Assembly: GCF_014982725.1 (NCBI RefSeq)
Contig: NZ_JADCJZ010000001.1
Location: forward strand, 744,001-808,000
DNA from: Thermophilibacter gallinarum
GTDB taxonomy: Bacteria > Actinomycetota > Coriobacteriia > Coriobacteriales > Atopobiaceae
Direction: 5' to 3'
DNA length: 64,000 nucleotides
Shown here: positions 40,550-49,887 of the stretch, piece after piece
Numbering within the stretch: position 1 is the stretch's first letter
Layout: each line of letters begins with the position of its first letter
The notes under the pieces: model-generated
Database searches by the model: none
Told to the model about the DNA's origin: nothing
Seen by the model: only the letters and a program-made list of their open reading frames with translations
Made by a program: the position numbers and the translations under genes

Positions 40550-41974
40550 ATGCCCGAGACAGCAAACGTTACGAGCGCCCACTTCATCGGCATCGGCGGC
40601 GCCGGCATGAGCGGCATCGCCCTCGTCCTGCACGAGCGCGGCTGCCGCGTCACGGGCTCCGACCTCAAGAGCTCCCACTACGTCCGCGAGCTCGAGGCCG
40701 TGGGGATCGACGTCCGCGTCGGCCACGACGCCGCGACGATCGACGCCGTCTCCCCGCAGGTCGTGGTCACCTCCACCGCGATCCCCGAGACCAACCCCGA
40801 GGTCGTCCGTGCCCGCGAGCTGGGCATCCCCATCTGGCCGCGCGCGAAGATGCTGTCGTACCTGTCCGGCGCCTCCACCACGGTCGCCGTGGCGGGCACC
40901 CACGGCAAGACGACCACGTCCTCGATGGTCGCCACGATGCTCGACAAGATGGGCCTCGACCCGTCGTTCCTCATCGGCGGCGTCGTGGAGGGCTACGACA
41001 CCAACGGCCGCAACGGCTCCGGCGAGCACTTCGTCTGCGAGGCGGACGAGTCCGACGGCTCCTTCCTCTACCTGCACCCCAACGTCGTCGTGGTGACCAA
41101 CATCGAGGCCGACCACCTCGACCACTACGGCACGCTCGAGAACATCGAGAAGACCTTCTGCACGTTCATGGGCCTCGTCGGCGACGCCGGCACCGTCATC
41201 GTCAACGGCGACGTGGCGCGCTACGTCGAGCTCGCCCGCTCCACGGGCCGCCGCGTGCTCACCTACGGCTTCGACCCCTCCTGCGACTACGTCTGCCTGC
41301 CCGAGGCGCCCACCCACGCGCTGGCCAGCAACTTCTCCGTGCGCCTCCCGGGCGGCGAGAAGACCGTCCGCGTGACCATCTCCGCCAACCCCGGCCGCCA
41401 CAACATGGCCAACGCCACCGCCGCGATCGCCGTGGCGGACGCGCTCGGGCTCGACGCCGACGCCGCCGCGACGGCGCTGTCCCAGTTCAAGGGCGCCCGC
41501 CGCCGCTTCACCCACGTGGGCGACGTCGCGGGCGTGACCGTGGTCGACGACTACGGCCACCACCCGACCGAGGTCCGCGCCACGCTCGCCGCCGCGTCCG
41601 AGCTGCCCTTCAAGCGGATCGTCTGCGTGTTCCAGCCGCACCGCTACAGCCGCACGCAGGCCCTCGCCGCCGAGTTCGGCACCGCCTTCGACCAGGCGGA
41701 CGTCCTGCGCGTCATGGACGTCTTCGGCGCCGGCGAGATGCCCATCCCGGGCGTCTCAGGCAAGACCGTCGTGGAGTCGGTGCGCCACACCGGCAACGTC
41801 GCCGACGTCGTCTACGTCCCCAACCGGCGCCACCTCATCGAGAACCTCTGCGACCTGGTGCGTCCCGGCGACCTGCTCATCACGCAGGGCGCGGGCGACG
41901 TGACCTCCGTCGGCCCCGCGTTCATCAAGGCCATGAACGAGCGCGCCGCCGCCGAGAAGGGCTCGTGCCGTTGA
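40550..41974 (+). CDS. murC: UDP-N-acetylmuramate--L-alanine ligase
   Basis: This 474-residue Mur ligase adds L-Ala. The N-terminal motif is HFIGIGGAGMSGIA. The ATP site is VAGTHGKTTTSSM, followed by CEADESDGSFL, NIEADHLDHYG and VVDDYGHHPTEVRATL. ATG 40550 follows GACGGAGGTC. A candidate TACAGT -10 lies near 40506. The gap from murG (167 bases) holds a palindrome GTCCTCA/TGAGGAC and a CTTCTCGCC copy at 40467. Confidence 0.96.
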   Translation: MPETANVTSAHFIGIGGAGMSGIALVLHERGCRVTGSDLKSSHYVRELEAVGIDVRVGHDAATIDAVSPQVVVTSTAIPETNPEVVRARELGIPIWPRAKMLSYLSGASTTVAVAGTHGKTTTSSMVATMLDKMGLDPSFLIGGVVEGYDTNGRNGSGEHFVCEADESDGSFLYLHPNVVVVTNIEADHLDHYGTLENIEKTFCTFMGLVGDAGTVIVNGDVARYVELARSTGRRVLTYGFDPSCDYVCLPEAPTHALASNFSVRLPGGEKTVRVTISANPGRHNMANATAAIAVADALGLDADAAATALSQFKGARRRFTHVGDVAGVTVVDDYGHHPTEVRATLAAASELPFKRIVCVFQPHRYSRTQALAAEFGTAFDQADVLRVMDVFGAGEMPIPGVSGKTVVESVRHTGNVADVVYVPNRRHLIENLCDLVRPGDLLITQGAGDVTSVGPAFIKAMNERAAAEKGSCR

Positions 41975-42885
41975 GCCTCTTCAATGCCTACATGAGCCTC
42001 TCGGGCGCGGTCGACGCCTCCGTCGAGCGCGACGTGCCCCTCGCGCGCCACACGAGCTACCGCATCGGCGGTCCCGCGGCGCTGTTCGTGCGCCCGCGCG
42101 ACTACGAGGCGCTCGCGCGCACCGTGTCCGTCCTGGGCGACGAGGGCGTGCGCTGGGTCATCCTGGGCAAGGGCTCCAACGTCCTTGTCGACGACGCCGG
42201 CTACGACGGCTGCGTGATCACCCTCGACGACGAGTTCTCCCAGGTCAGGATAGGGGAGGACAACACGCTCACCGCGGGTGCGGGCGCCCTGCTCTCCCGC
42301 GTGGTGAACGAGGCGCTGCGCGCCGGCCTCTCCGGCCTGGAGCCGTGCGTCGGCATCCCGGGGACGCTCGGCGGCGCCCTGGCCATGGACGCGGGCACGC
42401 GCCGGGAGTGGATCGGACGCCGCGTGCGCGACCTCGTGGTCCTGCGCCCCGGCGAGGGCCTGCACCGCTACGACGGCGACGAGGTGAGCTGGGGGTACCG
42501 CTCGACGTCGATCCCCACCTCCGAGATCATCCTCGAGGCCACGCTCGCCCTCATGCCCGCCGAGAAGGACGCCATCGCCGCGGACATGGACGCCCGCCTG
42601 CGCCGCCGGCGCAAGGCGCAGCCGCTCTCCCAGCCGAGCTGCGGCTCGGTCTTCCGCAACCCGCCCGACGGCTCCGCCGGCCAGCTCATCGCCTCCTGCG
42701 GGCTCTCCGGCGCCGAGTGCGGCGACGCGCAGATCTCGCCCGTGCACGCCAACTTCATCGTCAACCGCGGCCGCGCCACGGCCGCCGACGTCCTCGCCCT
42801 GATCACCCGCGCCCATGACGCCGTCCTCGAGCGTCACGGCGTCGACCTCTCCTGCGAGGTCAAGTTCCTCGGCTTCGGGGGGTAG
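41965..42885 (+). CDS. murB: UDP-N-acetylenolpyruvoylglucosamine reductase
   Basis: This 306-residue FAD enzyme reduces UDP-GlcNAc-enolpyruvate. Family motifs: HTSYRIGGPAALF, LGKGSNVLV, GLEPCVGIPGTLGGALAMDAG, SWGYRSTSIPT, the catalytic Ser region CGSVFRNPP and the C-terminal VHANFIVN. The start is uncertain: GTG 41965 overlaps the murC end and has GAGAAGGG upstream; TTG 41971 and ATG 41992 are alternatives. Confidence 0.93.
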   Translation: MPLSLFNAYMSLSGAVDASVERDVPLARHTSYRIGGPAALFVRPRDYEALARTVSVLGDEGVRWVILGKGSNVLVDDAGYDGCVITLDDEFSQVRIGEDNTLTAGAGALLSRVVNEALRAGLSGLEPCVGIPGTLGGALAMDAGTRREWIGRRVRDLVVLRPGEGLHRYDGDEVSWGYRSTSIPTSEIILEATLALMPAEKDAIAADMDARLRRRRKAQPLSQPSCGSVFRNPPDGSAGQLIASCGLSGAECGDAQISPVHANFIVNRGRATAADVLALITRAHDAVLERHGVDLSCEVKFLGFGG

Positions 42886-42888
42886 CGC

Positions 42889-43974
42889 GTGGCTGACGGC
42901 AAGAGGAGGGCCACCCCGCGCAAGCGGGAGAAGGCCCCTGCGCAGAAGAAGGTGGCGGCTCCCAAGGCCCCCAAGGCGCCCCGTCGCGCCCCTGCCGGCG
43001 CCGCGGCGACCGGCGCGCGCCGGACCAGGGAGAGGGCCGGCGGCGGGCTCAGGCTCCCGAGCGTCGCGCCGCGCGGCGAGAAGGCCGACGGCCTGCAGCC
43101 GCGCCAGCGCCGCCTCCAGCACCAGCGCGGCCAGGCCCTGAGGACCGCCGGGATCGTCGCGGCCTGCGTCGCCGCCCTCGCGCTCGTGGGCGTCGTCGCC
43201 CTCTTCGTGCTGCGCAACACCTCGGCCTTCGAGATCACCTCGATCGAGGTCGAGCCCACCGAGCACGTGAGCGCCGAGTCCGTGCAGAGCCTCGCGCAGG
43301 TCCCCGCCGGGTCGACCCTGCTCAACGTCGACACCAACGCGATCGAGGAGGCGCTCAGGAAGAACCCCTGGGTCGCCTCGGTCGACTTCGACCGGCGCTT
43401 CCCGAGCACGCTCGGCATTCGGATCCAGGAGCAGCGCGTCGACGCGCTCGTGCTCATGAGCTCGGGTGCCGTCGCGTGGTACCTGAGCGACCAGGGCACG
43501 TGGATCGAGCCGGTCATGGTCGAGCCGGCCGAGGGGCAGTCGACCAACGACGCCGCGCTCGCGATCGCGAGGGACAACGGCTGCCTGCTCGTGACGGACG
43601 TCCCGGCCACGGTCGAGCCGTCGGCCGGCGCCGAGGCGACCGACGCGACGCTCGACGCGGTGGCGCAGTTCCGCGAGGGCTTCTCGTCCGACTTCAACGC
43701 GCAGATCGTCTGCTTCCGCGCCCCCTCTGCCGAGGGGATCTCCTGCGTGCTCGAGAACGGGGTCGAGGTGTCCCTCGGCGCCCCCACCGACATCGCCGAG
43801 AAGGAGCGCATCGTCGAGGGCTACCTCGCCGAGCACGAGGGCGGGCTGCTTCTCATCAACGTGCGCGTGGTCTCGAGCCCCGCCTACCGCGAGCTCAGCT
43901 CCGACAACCTCACCTTCGGCAGCGGCGTGAACCCCGAGGAGGAGCCCGAGGAGCCGGCCGAGACGGACGAGTGA
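42889..43974 (+). CDS. ftsQ: Cell division protein FtsQ
   Basis: This 361-residue protein has a long basic cytoplasmic part (about residues 1-82) and one membrane helix (about 84-106). A POTRA domain follows (FEITSIEVEPTEHVSAESVQ through NPWVASVDFDRRFPSTLGI), then the FtsQ C-terminal domain. It scaffolds the divisome with FtsL and FtsB. Start GTG 42889 is three bases after the murB stop. The acidic C-terminus (EEEPEEPAETDE) is typical of this lineage only. Confidence 0.9.
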   Translation: MADGKRRATPRKREKAPAQKKVAAPKAPKAPRRAPAGAAATGARRTRERAGGGLRLPSVAPRGEKADGLQPRQRRLQHQRGQALRTAGIVAACVAALALVGVVALFVLRNTSAFEITSIEVEPTEHVSAESVQSLAQVPAGSTLLNVDTNAIEEALRKNPWVASVDFDRRFPSTLGIRIQEQRVDALVLMSSGAVAWYLSDQGTWIEPVMVEPAEGQSTNDAALAIARDNGCLLVTDVPATVEPSAGAEATDATLDAVAQFREGFSSDFNAQIVCFRAPSAEGISCVLENGVEVSLGAPTDIAEKERIVEGYLAEHEGGLLLINVRVVSSPAYRELSSDNLTFGSGVNPEEEPEEPAETDE

Positions 43975-44028
43975 CCCCCGGCTCTTCTCGCCGTCCTTCT
44001 CGCCCAGCGCCCTCGCGCCGCAGTCGCC

Positions 44029-44156
44029 CGTGAGTGACGGGTTATACCGCTCGCGACGCCCGATCCAGCCGCGCGGACCGCAGAACCTGTCACTCTCACG
44101 TGGGGGCGTCTGCCTTTCGTCGTAAGCGTCCGTCGGTCTGGCCTGTCACTCTCACG
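44029..44156. repeat. CTGTCACTCTCACG repeats in the ftsQ-ftsZ gap
   Basis: CGTGAGTGACGGG (44029) faces two inverted copies, CCTGTCACTCTCACG at 44086 and 44142 (56 bp apart). Two CTTCTCGCC copies (43984, 43996) precede them. The 379-base gap also holds the ftsZ promoter. No gene is apparent. Confidence 0.65.
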
Positions 44157-44205
44157 CGGGGGAGGGCCACCCTCACCTGCTGAATCCACATTCTCGTCAC
44201 ACGAC

Positions 44206-44235
44206 TTGACGGCGAACCCTCGAGTGTGCCAAGAT
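44206..44235 (+). promoter_or_regulatory. Candidate ftsZ promoter (TTGACG - 18 bp - CAAGAT)
   Basis: A near-consensus -35 TTGACG at 44206 is followed by CAAGAT at 44230. The transcript would have a leader of about 110 bases with a second TTGACC-like box (44267). Confidence 0.5.
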
Positions 44236-44353
44236 ACGTCGCTTTATCCCAAGCGTCGGGGTTAACTTGACCTTTAGGGTTTGCCTCGTACGGGACAGGG
44301 CGACACACGCACAGTGCTCCAAACGACGTACGAACGAAGGCAAGGAGAACACG

Positions 44354-45517
44354 ATGATCAAGGACACCGACACCCTCAGCAACTATCTCGCCGTCATCAA
44401 GGTCGTCGGCGTGGGCGGCGGCGGCACCAACGCCGTGAACCGCATGATCGAGGAGGGCATCCGCGGCGTCGAGTTCGTCGCCGTGAACACCGACGCCCAG
44501 GCGCTCGCCATCTCCGACGCCGACATCAAGGTCCACATCGGCACCGACATCACCAAGGGCCTCGGCGCCGGCGCCAACCCCGAGGTCGGCAAGGAGGCCG
44601 CCGAGGACTCCCGCGACGAGATCAAGGCCGCGCTCGCCGGCTCCGACATGGTCTTCATCACCGCGGGCGAGGGCGGCGGCACCGGCACGGGCGCCGCTCC
44701 GGTCGTGGCCGACATCGCCAAGAACGACGTGGGCGCGCTCACCGTGGGCGTCGTCACCAAGCCGTTCACCTTCGAGGGCCGCAAGCGCTACGCCTCCGCC
44801 ACGGACGGCATCTCCAACCTCGCCGAGAACGTCGACACGCTGATCGTCATCCCCAACGACCGCCTGCTCGACCTCTCCGAGAAGAAGACCACCATGCTCG
44901 AGGCCTTCCGCATGGCCGACGACGTGCTGTGCCAGGGCACCCAGGGCATCACCGACCTCATCACGGTCCCCGGCCTGATCAACCTCGACTTCGCCGACGT
45001 CTGCACGATCATGAAGGGCGCCGGCACGGCCATGATGGGCATCGGCACCGCCTCCGGCGACAACCGCGCCACCGACGCCGCCGAGGAGGCCATCTCCAGC
45101 CGCCTGCTCGAGAGCTCCATCGACGGCGCCACGCGCGTGCTGCTGTCCATCGCCGGCAACAAGGACCTCGGCATCCAGGAGATCAACGACGCAGCCGACC
45201 TCGTCGCCAAGAACGTCGACCCCGACGCCAACATCATCTTCGGCACCGTCGTCGACGAGTCCCTCGGCGACCAGGTGCGCGTGACCGTCATCGCCACCGG
45301 CTTCAACGACGCCAACGTCCAGCAGACGCTGCCGTCGATGGCCGCGCCCGTCGCGCGCCCGGCCGCCCGCGAGCGCGTCGCCGCCCCGGCCGCCGCGCCC
45401 GCCCCGGCCGCCCAGCCGGCGTCCATGCCGATCAACGTGAGCCGCCCGGCCTCGTCCTCCTCGTCCAACGACAAGGAGTTCGACATCCCCGACTTCCTCA
45501 AGCGCAGCCGTCTCTAG
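44354..45517 (+). CDS. ftsZ: Cell division protein FtsZ
   Basis: This 387-residue tubulin-like GTPase forms the Z ring. [15 protein letters not shown] is near the N-terminus. The tubulin signature is [11 protein letters not shown] near residue 105. The T7 loop is in [13 protein letters not shown]. After a Pro/Ala/Ser linker, the C-terminal peptide [14 protein letters not shown] is the site that binds SepF and other partners. ATG 44354 has CAAGGAGAACACG upstream. ftsA is absent; sepF downstream probably provides the membrane anchor. Confidence 0.97.
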   Translation: MIKDTDTLSNYLAVIKVVGVGGGGTNAVNRMIEEGIRGVEFVAVNTDAQALAISDADIKVHIGTDITKGLGAGANPEVGKEAAEDSRDEIKAALAGSDMVFITAGEGGGTGTGAAPVVADIAKNDVGALTVGVVTKPFTFEGRKRYASATDGISNLAENVDTLIVIPNDRLLDLSEKKTTMLEAFRMADDVLCQGTQGITDLITVPGLINLDFADVCTIMKGAGTAMMGIGTASGDNRATDAAEEAISSRLLESSIDGATRVLLSIAGNKDLGIQEINDAADLVAKNVDPDANIIFGTVVDESLGDQVRVTVIATGFNDANVQQTLPSMAAPVARPAARERVAAPAAAPAPAAQPASMPINVSRPASSSSSNDKEFDIPDFLKRSRL

Positions 45518-45519
45518 CG

Positions 45520-46332
45520 ATGGCCTCGCTCACGCGACAGACCTCTGGCGGCGTGACCCTGCTCACGGACGAGTCCCGTCCGGGCGGGGTCACGCTCGCG
45601 TTCACGGAGCGCACGGGCGGCGTCTCGGCCGCGCCGTACGCCTCGCTCAACCTCGGCGCGCGCTGCGGTGACGAGGCCGCCCGCGTGGCCGAGAACCGCC
45701 GGCGCGCCCTGGCCGCGGTCGGCGCCGAGGGTCTTCTCGACCGTCTGGTGGTCCCGCACCAGGTCCACGGCGACCACGTGGTGAGCGTCCGCTCCGCCGA
45801 GCCGGCCGCGCTGGCCGCGGCCCGCGCCGAGGCCGAGGCGGGCGCCGACGCGGTCGTCTGCACGGCCCCGGGCGTGCCGGTCCTCATGTGTTTCGCGGAC
45901 TGCGTGCCCGTGGTCCTGGTCGCCCCGGGCGCGTTCGCCGTGGCCCACTCCGGCTGGCGCGGCACGATCGCGCGCATCGCCGAGAAGTGCGCGCGCGCAC
46001 TCTGCGCCGAGGTGGGCTGCGTGCCCTCCGAGCTTCTCGCCTACGTGGGACCGCACGTCGGCGCGGCCGACTACGAGGTCTCCGAGGAGCTCGCCGCGCG
46101 CTTCGCCGCCGAGTTCGGGCCCTCCGTCGTGCCGACACCGCGCCACCTCGACCTGACGGCCGCCGTCGTGTCCGCACTGGCGTCCGCGGGCGTGGACGAG
46201 AAGAGCGTGGCGGTCTGCGACGTCTCCACGGCGAGCGCGACCAACCGGTTCTTCTCCTACCGCGCCGAGTCCGGCGAGACCGGCCGCCACGGCGCGATCG
46301 CGCTCATGGGGGCGGGGGAGGCGACGCTTTGA
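45520..46332 (+). CDS. pgeF: Peptidoglycan editing factor PgeF (YfiH/LACC1 family)
   Basis: This 270-residue multicopper-polyphenol-oxidase-fold protein of the YfiH type removes misincorporated residues from the peptidoglycan stem peptide. The metal and active-site residues are in VPHQVHGDHV, MCFADCVPV and VAHSGWRGT, and the family motif GPHVGAADYEV is present. It starts two bases after the ftsZ stop and its own stop overlaps yggS (TGATG). Confidence 0.92.
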   Translation: MASLTRQTSGGVTLLTDESRPGGVTLAFTERTGGVSAAPYASLNLGARCGDEAARVAENRRRALAAVGAEGLLDRLVVPHQVHGDHVVSVRSAEPAALAAARAEAEAGADAVVCTAPGVPVLMCFADCVPVVLVAPGAFAVAHSGWRGTIARIAEKCARALCAEVGCVPSELLAYVGPHVGAADYEVSEELAARFAAEFGPSVVPTPRHLDLTAAVVSALASAGVDEKSVAVCDVSTASATNRFFSYRAESGETGRHGAIALMGAGEATL

Positions 46333-47060
46333 TGAGCAACGACCCGAGGTCATACGAGACGTTTCTGCGGGAGCGCCGCGAGGCGATCCTCGCGCGGATC
46401 GCGGACGCCGCGCGCCGCGCCGGGCGCGAGCCGGGCGAGGTCGAGGCCATAGCCGTCTCCAAGACGGTTGACGCCGACGCCGCCCTTCTCGCCATGCGCG
46501 CGGGCTGGCGCCTGTTCGGCGAGAACCGCCCGCAGGAGCTCGGGCGCAAGCTCGAGGCGCTGCAGGGAAGCCCCGAGGCCGCCGGCGTCTCCTTCGACAT
46601 GATCGGCAACCTGCAGAAGAACAAGATCAACCAGGTGATCGGGCGCGTCCGCCTGATCCACTCCATCTCCTCGGGGCACCTCGCGGAGGCGGTCTCGACG
46701 CGCTGCGAGGCGCGCGGAATCGTGGCGGACGTGCTCCTCGAGACCAACGTCTCCGGCGAGCGCTCGAAGTCGGGCTTCTCTCCCGACGAGCTCCGCGCGT
46801 CCGTCGAGGGCATCCTGGAGCTTCCGGGCATCTCGGTCCGCGGCCTCATGACGATGGCCCCCGCCGGCGACGCCGACGCGGCGAGAAGGACCTTCTCGGG
46901 CCTGCGCGACCTGGCGGAGGAGCTGCGCCTGCGCACGGGCCTGCCGCTGCGCACGCTCTCGTGCGGCATGAGCGACGACTTCGAGATCGCGGTGGAGGAG
47001 GGCTCGACCCTCGTCCGCCTGGGACGATGCGTGTTCGACCGAGGTTACGACCTCGCATAG
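46332..47060 (+). CDS. YggS family pyridoxal phosphate homeostasis protein
   Basis: This 242-residue alanine-racemase-fold PLP-binding protein has Lys in VEAIAVSKTVDADA, then FGENRPQEL, MIGNLQKNKINQVI and GRLxMGMSDDF-like SCGMSDDFEIAVEEGSTLVRLG. It is conserved in dcw clusters next to sepF and keeps free PLP in balance. It is coupled to pgeF by stop/start overlap. It uses the rare AGA-AGG pair at 46884-46889, again forming GGCGAGAAG. Confidence 0.92.
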   Translation: MSNDPRSYETFLRERREAILARIADAARRAGREPGEVEAIAVSKTVDADAALLAMRAGWRLFGENRPQELGRKLEALQGSPEAAGVSFDMIGNLQKNKINQVIGRVRLIHSISSGHLAEAVSTRCEARGIVADVLLETNVSGERSKSGFSPDELRASVEGILELPGISVRGLMTMAPAGDADAARRTFSGLRDLAEELRLRTGLPLRTLSCGMSDDFEIAVEEGSTLVRLGRCVFDRGYDLA

Positions 47061-47099
47061 TATGGGCTGCGCCTCTGGCGCGCGAAAGAAGGGTCAACC

Positions 47100-47723
47100 A
47101 TGAGCTTCCTCGACACGATCAAGGACCGCCTGCGCGGCGTCGACGACTACTACGAGGACGACTACTACGACGAGGACTACGAGTCCGACGGCTACGAGCA
47201 GGACGACCGCCGCTCCCGCGACACCGGCGGCAGCGGCCGGCTGCTGGGCACCACGCCGCGCCCCGAGGCCGAGAGCATCTCCGTCTACACCCGCTCCGGC
47301 CGCCCGGTGAGCACCACGCCCGCCGAGCAGCCCCAGTCCCGCGGCTACGGCGCCTACCAGCCGTCCGACCCCTACCGCGCGAGCTACGACGCCCCCGCGC
47401 CCGCCGCGTCCGCCGACCTGGGCGCCACGATGCGCGTCACCACCTCGCAGCTGCCGCCCTACGTCCTGCGCCCCGTCTCCTACGACGACGTCCAGACCGT
47501 CGTGCAGCGCGTGCGCACCAACCAGCCCGTGGTCCTCGTGTTCCGCAACACCAACATCGAGACCGCCAAGCGCATCCTCGACTTCAGCTTCGGCTTCTCC
47601 TACGGCGTGAACGGCTCGGTCACCGAGCTCGGCGACCGCGTCTTTGCCGTGCTGCCCGCCGGCGCCTCGCTTAGCGCCACCGATCTCGACAAGCTCGTCG
47701 CCGACGGCGACCTCGTCCGCTAG
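47100..47723 (+). CDS. sepF: Cell division protein SepF
   Basis: This 207-residue SepF is the FtsZ membrane anchor in Actinobacteria. An N-terminal amphipathic helix (MSFLDTIKDRLRG) binds the membrane. An acidic, Tyr-rich linker (about residues 15-115) leads to the compact C-terminal domain (PVSYDDVQTVVQRVRTNQPV through FSFGFSYGVNGSVTELGDRVF). RBS AAAGAAGGGTCAACC. With no ftsA nearby it is probably essential for Z-ring tethering. Confidence 0.93.
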   Translation: MSFLDTIKDRLRGVDDYYEDDYYDEDYESDGYEQDDRRSRDTGGSGRLLGTTPRPEAESISVYTRSGRPVSTTPAEQPQSRGYGAYQPSDPYRASYDAPAPAASADLGATMRVTTSQLPPYVLRPVSYDDVQTVVQRVRTNQPVVLVFRNTNIETAKRILDFSFGFSYGVNGSVTELGDRVFAVLPAGASLSATDLDKLVADGDLVR

Positions 47724-47734
47724 GGGGTCGCGCC

Positions 47735-48544
47735 ATGGGCGAGAAGCTCGATCTGAGGGTCGGCGTCATCGGCGCCGGCGCCATGGGCGGAGCGATCGCG
47801 CGCGGCCTGGTCGCCGCGGGCGTCGCGGACGCCGCGCACGTGCTGGCGGCCGACCACGAGGCCGACCGCCGCGCCGCGCTCGCCGAGCTCGGCATGCGCG
47901 TCTTCCCGGGCGAGGCCGAGCTGCTCGCCGAGCGCCCCGAGGTCGTGGTCCTCGCGGTCAAGCCGCAGGTCCTGGGCGAGGTCCTGGCGTCCGCCGCCCC
48001 GCTCGTCGCCGACGCGCTCGTGATCTCGATCGCCGCGGGCGTGCCGCTCTCCGCGCTTGAGTCCGCGCTTCCGGGCGCCCGCGTGGTCCGCGCGATGCCC
48101 AACCTGCCCGTCCAGGTGCGCTCGGGCGCCACGGCGCTCGCCGCCGGCACGCGGGCGACCGCCGAGGACGTCGAGCTGGCCCGCACGCTCTTCTCGGCCC
48201 TGGGCTCGGTCGCCGTCATGCGCGAGGACCAGCTGGACGTCGCCGGGGCCGTCTCGGGCTGCGCGCCGGCGTTCTTCTCGCTGTTCGTCGACGCGCTCAC
48301 GCGCGCGGGCGTGCTGCGGGGCCTGCCCGCCGCCGCGGCGCGCGAGCTGGTCGAGGCCACGATGCGCGGCTGCGCCGAGCAGCTCCTGAATGAGGGGGTC
48401 CATCCGAGGGAATACATGGAGCGGGTGACGTCCCCGGGCGGCACCACCGCCGCGGCCCTGCGCGAGCTCGAGGGGCCGCTCGTCGCCGGCACCTTCGCGG
48501 CGGTCGACGCCGCGCTGGCGCGGACCCGCGAGCTCGCCGGGTAG
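47735..48544 (+). CDS. proC: Pyrroline-5-carboxylate reductase
   Basis: This 269-residue NAD(P)H enzyme carries out the last step of proline synthesis. The Rossmann loop is VGVIGAGAMGGAIARGL, followed by VLAVKPQVL, VRAMPNLPVQVRSGATAL and the C-terminal TSPGGTTAAAL. It lies between sepF and yggT, a common order in Gram-positive dcw clusters. The start MGEK contains a GGCGAGAAG copy. Confidence 0.94.
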   Translation: MGEKLDLRVGVIGAGAMGGAIARGLVAAGVADAAHVLAADHEADRRAALAELGMRVFPGEAELLAERPEVVVLAVKPQVLGEVLASAAPLVADALVISIAAGVPLSALESALPGARVVRAMPNLPVQVRSGATALAAGTRATAEDVELARTLFSALGSVAVMREDQLDVAGAVSGCAPAFFSLFVDALTRAGVLRGLPAAAARELVEATMRGCAEQLLNEGVHPREYMERVTSPGGTTAAALRELEGPLVAGTFAAVDAALARTRELAG

Positions 48545-48593
48545 CGCCGCCCCGCCCCGCAGACCGAGAGCCACGTACCCCAGAAAGGGTCTC

Positions 48594-48863
48594 ATGGGAA
48601 CCTACCAGATCTTCGTCCTCGTCCAGAAGCTCTTCGACATCTACGGGTGGCTCGTCGTCATCTGGTGTTTGATGACGTGGTTCCCGCTGCGCCCGGGCAG
48701 CTTCGTGGACGACCTCAGGGGTGCCATAGGCATGCTCGTGGAGCCCTACCTGCAGATCTTCCGTCGGTTCATCCCGCCGGTGGGCGGCATCGACTGGTCG
48801 CCTGTTGTGGCGATATTGGTGCTGAGCGTCATCGAGCGTCTTCTGTACACGATTCTTCTGTAA
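48594..48863 (+). CDS. YggT family membrane protein
   Basis: This 89-residue protein has two membrane helices, with the family segment WLVVIWCLMTWFPL and LVEPYLQIFRRFIPPVGGIDWSPVVAIL (abridged). YggT proteins are linked to division and osmotic tolerance, with the mechanism unknown. ATG 48594 has CAGAAAGGGTCTC upstream. Confidence 0.88.
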   Translation: MGTYQIFVLVQKLFDIYGWLVVIWCLMTWFPLRPGSFVDDLRGAIGMLVEPYLQIFRRFIPPVGGIDWSPVVAILVLSVIERLLYTILL

Positions 48864-48926
48864 AATTTGGAACGTCATTGGCACGCGGGCCTCGGCCCGG
48901 GTCCATCGAAGCGAAAGGGAACAGGA

Positions 48927-49592
48927 ATGGCAATCACACCCGCAGACATCGAACAGCAGACCTTCTCTCCCTCCAAGCACGGCTACGACACCGAGGAGGT
49001 CGACGCCTTCCTCGAGCAGCTCTCCTCCGAGGTTGACGCGATGCTCCAGAAGATCGCCGACCTCAAGGGCCGCCTGACCTCCACCGAGCAGCAGCTCTCC
49101 GCCGCCCAGGCCCAGATCGCGAGCCTGGAGGAGAACCCGGTGAGCGTCCCGGCCGCCCCCGCCGCGCCGTCCGCCGACCTCGCCGCCTCCGAGCGCCAGA
49201 TCTCCCAGGTCCTCATCGTCGCCCAGCAGTCCGCGGACAAGCTCCTGTCCGAGGCCCGCGACAACGCCGACCGCATCCGCAACGAGGCCGACGCCAAGGC
49301 CCGCGAGGTCATCCGCCAGGCGCTCGCCGAGAAGCAGAACGAGCTCGACGAGATCGACCGCCTCAAGGCCTCCCGCGAGGAGTTCCGCGGCGAGTACAAG
49401 AAGCTCCTGCAGCACTTCATGGACGACGCCGAGGCCATGTTCCCGGCCCAGTCCAGCTTCTCCGCCGCGCCGAGCGGCTCCGCCGGCACCACCCACGCAG
49501 ACGGCCCCGTGAGCGCGCCCGCGCCCGTCGCCGCGCCGATCCCGACGCCGGCCCCCGCGGTGAACCCCGCCGACTTCGGCGACCTCGACTAG
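48927..49592 (+). CDS. divIVA: DivIVA domain-containing protein
   Basis: This 221-residue protein opens with the DivIVA membrane-binding head (ITPADIEQQTFSPSKHGYDTEEVDAFLEQL). A coiled coil follows (about residues 25-65), then a linker. A second coiled coil (about 95-165) precedes a Pro/Ala tail. It is a polar or septal scaffold that recruits growth machinery in Actinobacteria. The ATG at 48927 with AGGGAACAGGA is used; an upstream ATG would add 20 non-conserved residues. Confidence 0.9.
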   Translation: MAITPADIEQQTFSPSKHGYDTEEVDAFLEQLSSEVDAMLQKIADLKGRLTSTEQQLSAAQAQIASLEENPVSVPAAPAAPSADLAASERQISQVLIVAQQSADKLLSEARDNADRIRNEADAKAREVIRQALAEKQNELDEIDRLKASREEFRGEYKKLLQHFMDDAEAMFPAQSSFSAAPSGSAGTTHADGPVSAPAPVAAPIPTPAPAVNPADFGDLD

Positions 49593-49614
49593 GTCCCGCA
49601 CGTTCTCTCTGTGT

Positions 49615-49812
49615 GGGTTAAAACTACCGGGTCGTCCCCCTTTACGGCGGCGTCCGGGTTAAAACTACCGGGTCGTCCCTCTCTGGAGCGTCGCTTCGAG
49701 GGGGACGACCCGTTGTTTCTAACCCAAGCGCCTGCGGGGAGGGGGACGACCCGTTGTTTCTAACCCAAGCGCACGCGTCAAGGGGGACGACCCGTTGTTT
49801 CTAGCCCAACCG
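49615..49812. repeat. 41-bp-period intergenic repeat array 5 (two direct, three inverted copies)
   Basis: GGGTTAAAACTACCGGGTCG starts at 49615 and again at 49656. The inverted form GGGACGACCCGTTGTTTC, each ending TAACCC (TAGCCC in the last), has its AACCC at 49721, 49762 and 49803. All spacings are 41 bp. CAAGCGC follows the first two inverted units, as in array 4. It fills the divIVA-rnpB gap. Confidence 0.88.
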
Positions 49813-49887
49813 CACGCGGGGATGGTCCAAGACCACTCTGGAAGTGGGGCGCCACGGCCCACAGGCCCAGGCCGAGATGAGCGTGGA

